Of a stretch of 64,000 nucleotides of DNA, positions 42,101-48,100 are shown one piece after another; position 1 is the first letter of the stretch; each line of letters starts with the position of its first letter. The position numbers were made by a program, and so were the translations under genes. The notes beneath the pieces are model-generated. The model saw only the letters and a list, made by a program, of their open reading frames with translations, did not search any database and was not told the DNA's origin. This DNA is from Limnoperna fortunei (taxonomy: Eukaryota; Mollusca; Bivalvia; Mytilida; Modiolidae). The stretch lies in NCBI GenBank assembly GCA_944474755.1, contig OX104124.1, positions 39,538,636 to 39,602,635 on the forward strand, in the 5' to 3' direction.

Positions 42101-45100
42101 ATCAACTTCTCCAGCTCGCTACCCAGATCCCTGAAACTGCACCAAAAGATGGCACACATATTAAAGTTGTGCACCTGATCTTATTTAAGGAATGTTTTCC
42201 CACGACATGTCCACGAGAACTTCTTTCAGCAAATTTTATAGATGGTACCGTTTTTGTGCTATCAACTCTTCCTTTTTTGTCACAAAACTGTAAACGATTC
42301 TCCGTTTAATAAAGCACTTGTTTTGCAACGCCGCCATTTAAGACAAACGAACGAATTTTTTTGTTTATTTTTCGCGGCTATCCGTTCTCAATAGTCGTGA
42401 ACACGAACGATTCCGTAACCCTCCTTTACTTTCAAACGCTTGTATGCACTATGTATTCTTTAGGAAGTTATCATTAGAGTAAGCAAAGATGTCCGATCTT
42501 TCCGAATGCAGTGGTGGGAAATTAAGAAGCGGATCGGACCGGATAACTGTTTTTAACGGAAACGGCACCGCATTTCCGGATTTTTATTTTATTGAAAACC
42601 CGATAAATACATGGCGGGGTGAAAACGGATGCGCGCGGGCCTGAGAACCGTAAATCTAATTTTAAAGGGAAATTTCAAGTACTAACGATCCAAGTCCATG
42701 TCATCCTCTTCTTCATTGTCTGATGGCAGAAGTTTAACCACAAGTTTTAGACGTTCATCAGCCTCCATTTTTATTGCCTTATCAGCCTCCTCTACGGCTT
42801 TTCTTACCAACATGTTCATGGAGTAGAAAGTGCCACCTTTCTGACATTCTGTATCAGCTGATCCTTTAAAAGCACGGATATTCCTAGAAAAAATATTTTA
42901 ATTTGACATCTTTGTATATGTAAGGCCAAAAAAAAAAATATGTGTGTTTCCGGTTACATAGAATTATAAAATAGGTAGGTAGGTGTTTTTTTTGTTTTTT
43001 GTTTTTTTTTTGGGGGGGAATCGTGTTGGTTAATTAGTAATTTAATTTTGGCTTTTTGATCTTTATCTTTTATACCTTTGTAGGTGTAAAGCTTGTAATT
43101 TTCCTATAAAGCCTTTCAAAGCATACAGTCATTTGATGAGCTATCAATTTCGTTACAAGCGTTCCATTCACATGTTTACATTTAGCCGCCATTTTGGGGC
43201 GGAAGTATGAAAATAGAGCTAAAACCCGGAACAATACTTCCGGTTCGAAGTAACCTCCGTTAAAAACACCAAAAAAAACTTTAGGGTCGGGATTTTGGCT
43301 TCAAAAAAATAGGTAGGGTCGGGTAACCGGAAACACACATATTTTTTTTTTGGCCTAATAGAGATAATACAAAGAGCAGCATACACCTTTCGGATTATAT
43401 CATTTTTTTTGGTTTTTTTTTCATGATTATAACATGATTATAAACTACTACAAGCATACTTTGTACTGACATCAATTTTTACAAAAGGTATTTTTACTAA
43501 AATAAAAATTAATTATATAGGATGACAACAAAATTAAAATGGGGAATACATAAAACATTGGATGGTAATCAGTATAAATTGTACATAAAAATGCAAATAT
43601 TGTGTCTTTGTCTGCCAATTTATTAATGTTGACAAATGGGTGTGGTTATAAAATGTATCTATTTAACAGCTGACTCTGTGATGTAAAAATGAAAATAACT
43701 AGATATCAGTGAGATGGTATCCATCTCTGTGTGCCCCCACTGACCTCAGGGTCAAGGTCAAAAACACATCGCCTTTATATTATATACCCACATCCCCAAT
43801 ATCAAAAACCTTTAAAAAAGTTACAGCATGGGCACTATTAGTTTTGGACAGACAGACAGACCACTACAGGGCATAGGCCAAAGAGCAGAGAGGCCCTATT
43901 AAACATGATGTGACACTCTACTAATACTTACTATCAGTTATAGGTTTATAGAAATAAAGTTATCAACAAAATACTAGAGAAATTACTTATTTCTGTTAAA
44001 ACTTTCTATAAGCAATCCGAGCATGTCTCTCACTGACTTCTCGTTGATGGAACTTTTTGTGAAACTTTTCTGCGATTTTCTGATGCAAAAAAGCAGAGAG
44101 GACAATAGACCAATGCAGACACCTTTTACAATATATAACAATACTCACTTGATCTTCACCCATTACCTTGAAATAGGGTCATCAAAGAACTGGACATTTT
44201 TCGTCATCGGATGCAAGAAAGCCGAGTACAATGCAGACATTAAAGAATCTTTTACAATATATAACAATACTCACTTGACCTTCACCCATGACCTTGAAAT
44301 AGGGTCATCAAAGAACTGGACATTTTTCGTCATTGGATGCAAGAAAGCCGAGTACAATGCAGACATTAAAGAATCTTTTACAATATATAACAATACTCAC
44401 TTGACCTTCACCCATGACCTTGAAATTGGGTCATCAAAGAACTGGACATGTACTTGAGGATTTTTACCGCCTTTGACATGTGTATTGTCTGTTGGGTGGT
44501 TACAAACAAGACTGGGCCACCAAGGATATCCTTCTAACTTGGACCATAATAGATCTCCTGGTTTATATTCTGAAAATATAAGACATAAGTGGGTCACACT
44601 ACAGCCAAAACGGATTACGCCAAGTCTGTGAGTCCATGATGGACACCAATTGTAGTAGATGAGGTTTCTGTACCTGTTTTTGCTGTTTTAAAAATCGCAA
44701 GGATTATTTCACAGAATTATAAGGATTAAACACTGGGTTTTAGGAAATTATCCTCACAAACTTGACATAAAAGTCCTTCGGACTTTATTTAGTGAGTGAG
44801 TCGCCGGAGTTTGCACATTGATAATTTCCTAAGACCCAGTGTTTAATCCTATAATAAAATAAAGGTGTGTTTAAACCATCACAATACAAACGGAATGGTA
44901 GATGTTAATAAAATGCTGATGTAAAAAACCTTTTCTTATGGCGCCTCTAGGAATAAGGATACCTATAGCTATCATCCACCAGATGCAAAATAAAACGGTC
45001 CAGTGAACACCTGCTACTTTATGGTGGGGTGAACAAATATATGCATGAATAAATGTGTGTTAGAGTTGAAAGTTATGAATTACTGTAAATTTCAAACTTA

Positions 45101-48100
45101 TATACACAAAATGTCCAGCTGGCATGATTCCTGTTCAATGACTGGTGTTAATTGATGAAGGTAACCAACACATGGACTTTGTAAAATTTACTGTGTAATT
45201 AAAATACTACGCTGACCAGAAATTTTATTTTATCGCTATTTTGCAGTATTTTCCTTTGATCTTTGTGTTCGATATTATTCCATCTCACTCTACTAGCTTG
45301 AGATGGGCCCATCTCAGCTCGCTGTCAAGATGTCGTTAAGTAACACTGTGACGTCACAATATTACAAAACAGCGATAAACAGATTATTTACCTTTTATGA
45401 AACTCGATGCATTTTCTCGTCATCTCTTCTCAAGTCTGTCGCCCTTCGATGAGATATGAACGAGAAAACGCATCTCGTTTCAAAAAACGTAAATAACCTA
45501 TAAGTCTCAAACACATTGGAGAAACATTTTTTTCCCACACGTTTACAAAACTTTGACAGTCATAGGTTTAGTGGAAAAATATTAAAAGCACATATTTACT
45601 TTTAAGTTTTTTAAATTTTTTAAGGAATAAGGTACAATTAGTTGCAACCTCAATTTAGATATCATCAGTCTGGACACGTTTCACTTATAGTTATGTGCTC
45701 CTCCCATTCCTTGGGCAATTTCCGTCTCACCTATTGATTTTTTTGGCAATAGGTGTGTTATTTTTGGCACACCTACCTGTCTATTAATCTAATCTCATCG
45801 TCTTCAAAGAGACTGATAATTGACACATAAATTCTCACCCTGTGCATGTCCGATTGTTATAGAGTTGACACACCAATAGAAGAATTTGTTGAATGAACAA
45901 TTATGTAAAACCAACATAAAATTGATATGTCTGAATAACAAGGTTTAAGAAATGTTATTGCCTTCCTGCGACAAATATTTTCATCATGAATTTGTGCAGT
46001 TACAACATATGCCTTGTTCAAGTGCTGTGTTTATCATAGCAATACCGCCAAGTCCATGAATAGACGGTTGTGCAGTCATTTTGGTCAAGGAACATTAGTG
46101 GACAATTATATCACAAAAAAATTGATTGCTGTGTCGCAATCTGTTGTGATTTTTCACCGACTTTGCGGAATTCATTGCCTGCAGTATATCTACCATGGGA
46201 ACTTATGCATGACCAACTGTTTAGCTGATCTGTCATTAACTTTTTGAGTAGAAGGAGAAATGGTCAAAGTAACATGAGAGATGGTGTTATTTTTGAAATC
46301 TCGAATACAATTTACTGCAATCTTGGCATTATAATTATATCATTAAAAATTTGTACTTTACTGTATAGATTTCAATAACATAACCCCACATTAACTGTAC
46401 AAGATTGCAGCAAAAAAGCAGGGTTATATCATTGAAATATGTACACTGTACTGGCATAACCACACAAAATGTAACATTTGTTGAAGTCCAGCACAACCCC
46501 TGTAAGGACATACAGACGTGACGTGTTTTTTATATTACCCACTATATACCGTGGTCGTGGTTTTTTCATTCAGAAATTCACCACGATACGCCACGGTGGT
46601 ATTCTGCGGTACATCGTGTTATGTCCACTACATATCGTGACCCACCGTGTTGACCACGGTGGATTTTCAATTTCCTTTCATGCTTACACAGTGAAAAAAT
46701 TAAAATGTTGCGATTTAATTGAGAGATTTGTGTTAAAATATGCCGTTTTAATACGTTTGTTTGACAACAAAATTAATCTGCGTTCTTGCTAATTTATTCA
46801 TTATACGAGAATACCTTAAAGTTTATTGTCACTGATTTCGATTGACAATTATTCCATTAACGTGTTCTAAAAGGTTAGAACACCGCATTTTGGCCTTAAA
46901 ATTGTCAAAATCTTTGCTATTCTATCGTCAAAATTTCCCTGTCAGCGCCTCTGATTAATGTTCCAACCGTTTGAACTTTTACCGGATGTAAATTGTGTCA
47001 CACCTTAAATCGATCGATTATCTAAATATTGTCCAGTCTTGATTTAATCAAGCACGTGCTCTCAAACATTTAAATAAACTTGTGTATTGTATAATTTTAT
47101 AATTAACAGGTGAACACGCGGCTTCACATTTTTAGCAGTAAAATAGCACATTACACAATAAATACGAGACTTGTAAAGAAATACACAATAAATGCGATAC
47201 TTGTAAAGAAATTCGTTTTAAAAACTTTAAAATCTATACCGACTTAAAATGCTACATTTTGATTTTTAAAATTTTCGAAATGATCACTAAATATTTATGT
47301 CGCAGAATATATCGTTCCATGAATGATTTTATACTCGATTCGTATTCGGTGTTGAACCACGTGTGTTAAAAAAATACAATCGTGATATAGAATCAACCTT
47401 AATAGTCGTTTCAGTGTTAAAAGCCTGACACATCATCCACTTTTGTTGTAGAAAAGACTTTAGTAGCATTCTTATAATTCCTATTATATTACGACAAGAC
47501 CCTATGTCCGCAAACAGACGTTCGTATCGGCGCGCAAAAAAAAAACAACAACAAAAAATAAAGAAGAAAAAAAAGAACAAACCAATAAACAAATATGCTG
47601 TTGAGTAAATTCGGGCAATTATTTTATATTTATATGAGTGTGGACAAATCAGTTCTTTCGTCTTCAAAAAATTATTTTATTCCGATTTGTTTTGTTAATG
47701 TTATAACAGACGTAAGGAACTATGCATATTTTATTGTTTGATCAATGTACCACAATACAACAAAAAATTAAGAATTAGTATTTGTATTTAGAGAACTAAG
47801 GCAAGTCTAAAAGGGGTCTGATCTCGAGAACATTCATCCCAATAAATACTATGTCATGCAAAAACTCCGAAACTGCGAGTTAATTTTAACGGGAACCTTA
47901 TACAAATAACACGTCTGCGTCGATTTAAAAAATTGTCAGTTTTGCGTAGGGTATATCTAGCTCAGAAGCACATCACTACTTTTTTATATAAACGTAGGTA
48001 AATGTGTATTTAGAATTGTGCGTACGTAAGACTTCATTCAACCTTGTGAAACAGGCGCCTGTACCATATCGTAGTTAAACTATATTTTATGTGGCGATTC

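Noticed and set aside
44023..44457. 144-codon plus-strand frame with 42-residue repeats
   Set aside because: Antisense product of the 126-bp duplication of MSH6 exon 2; no independent support.
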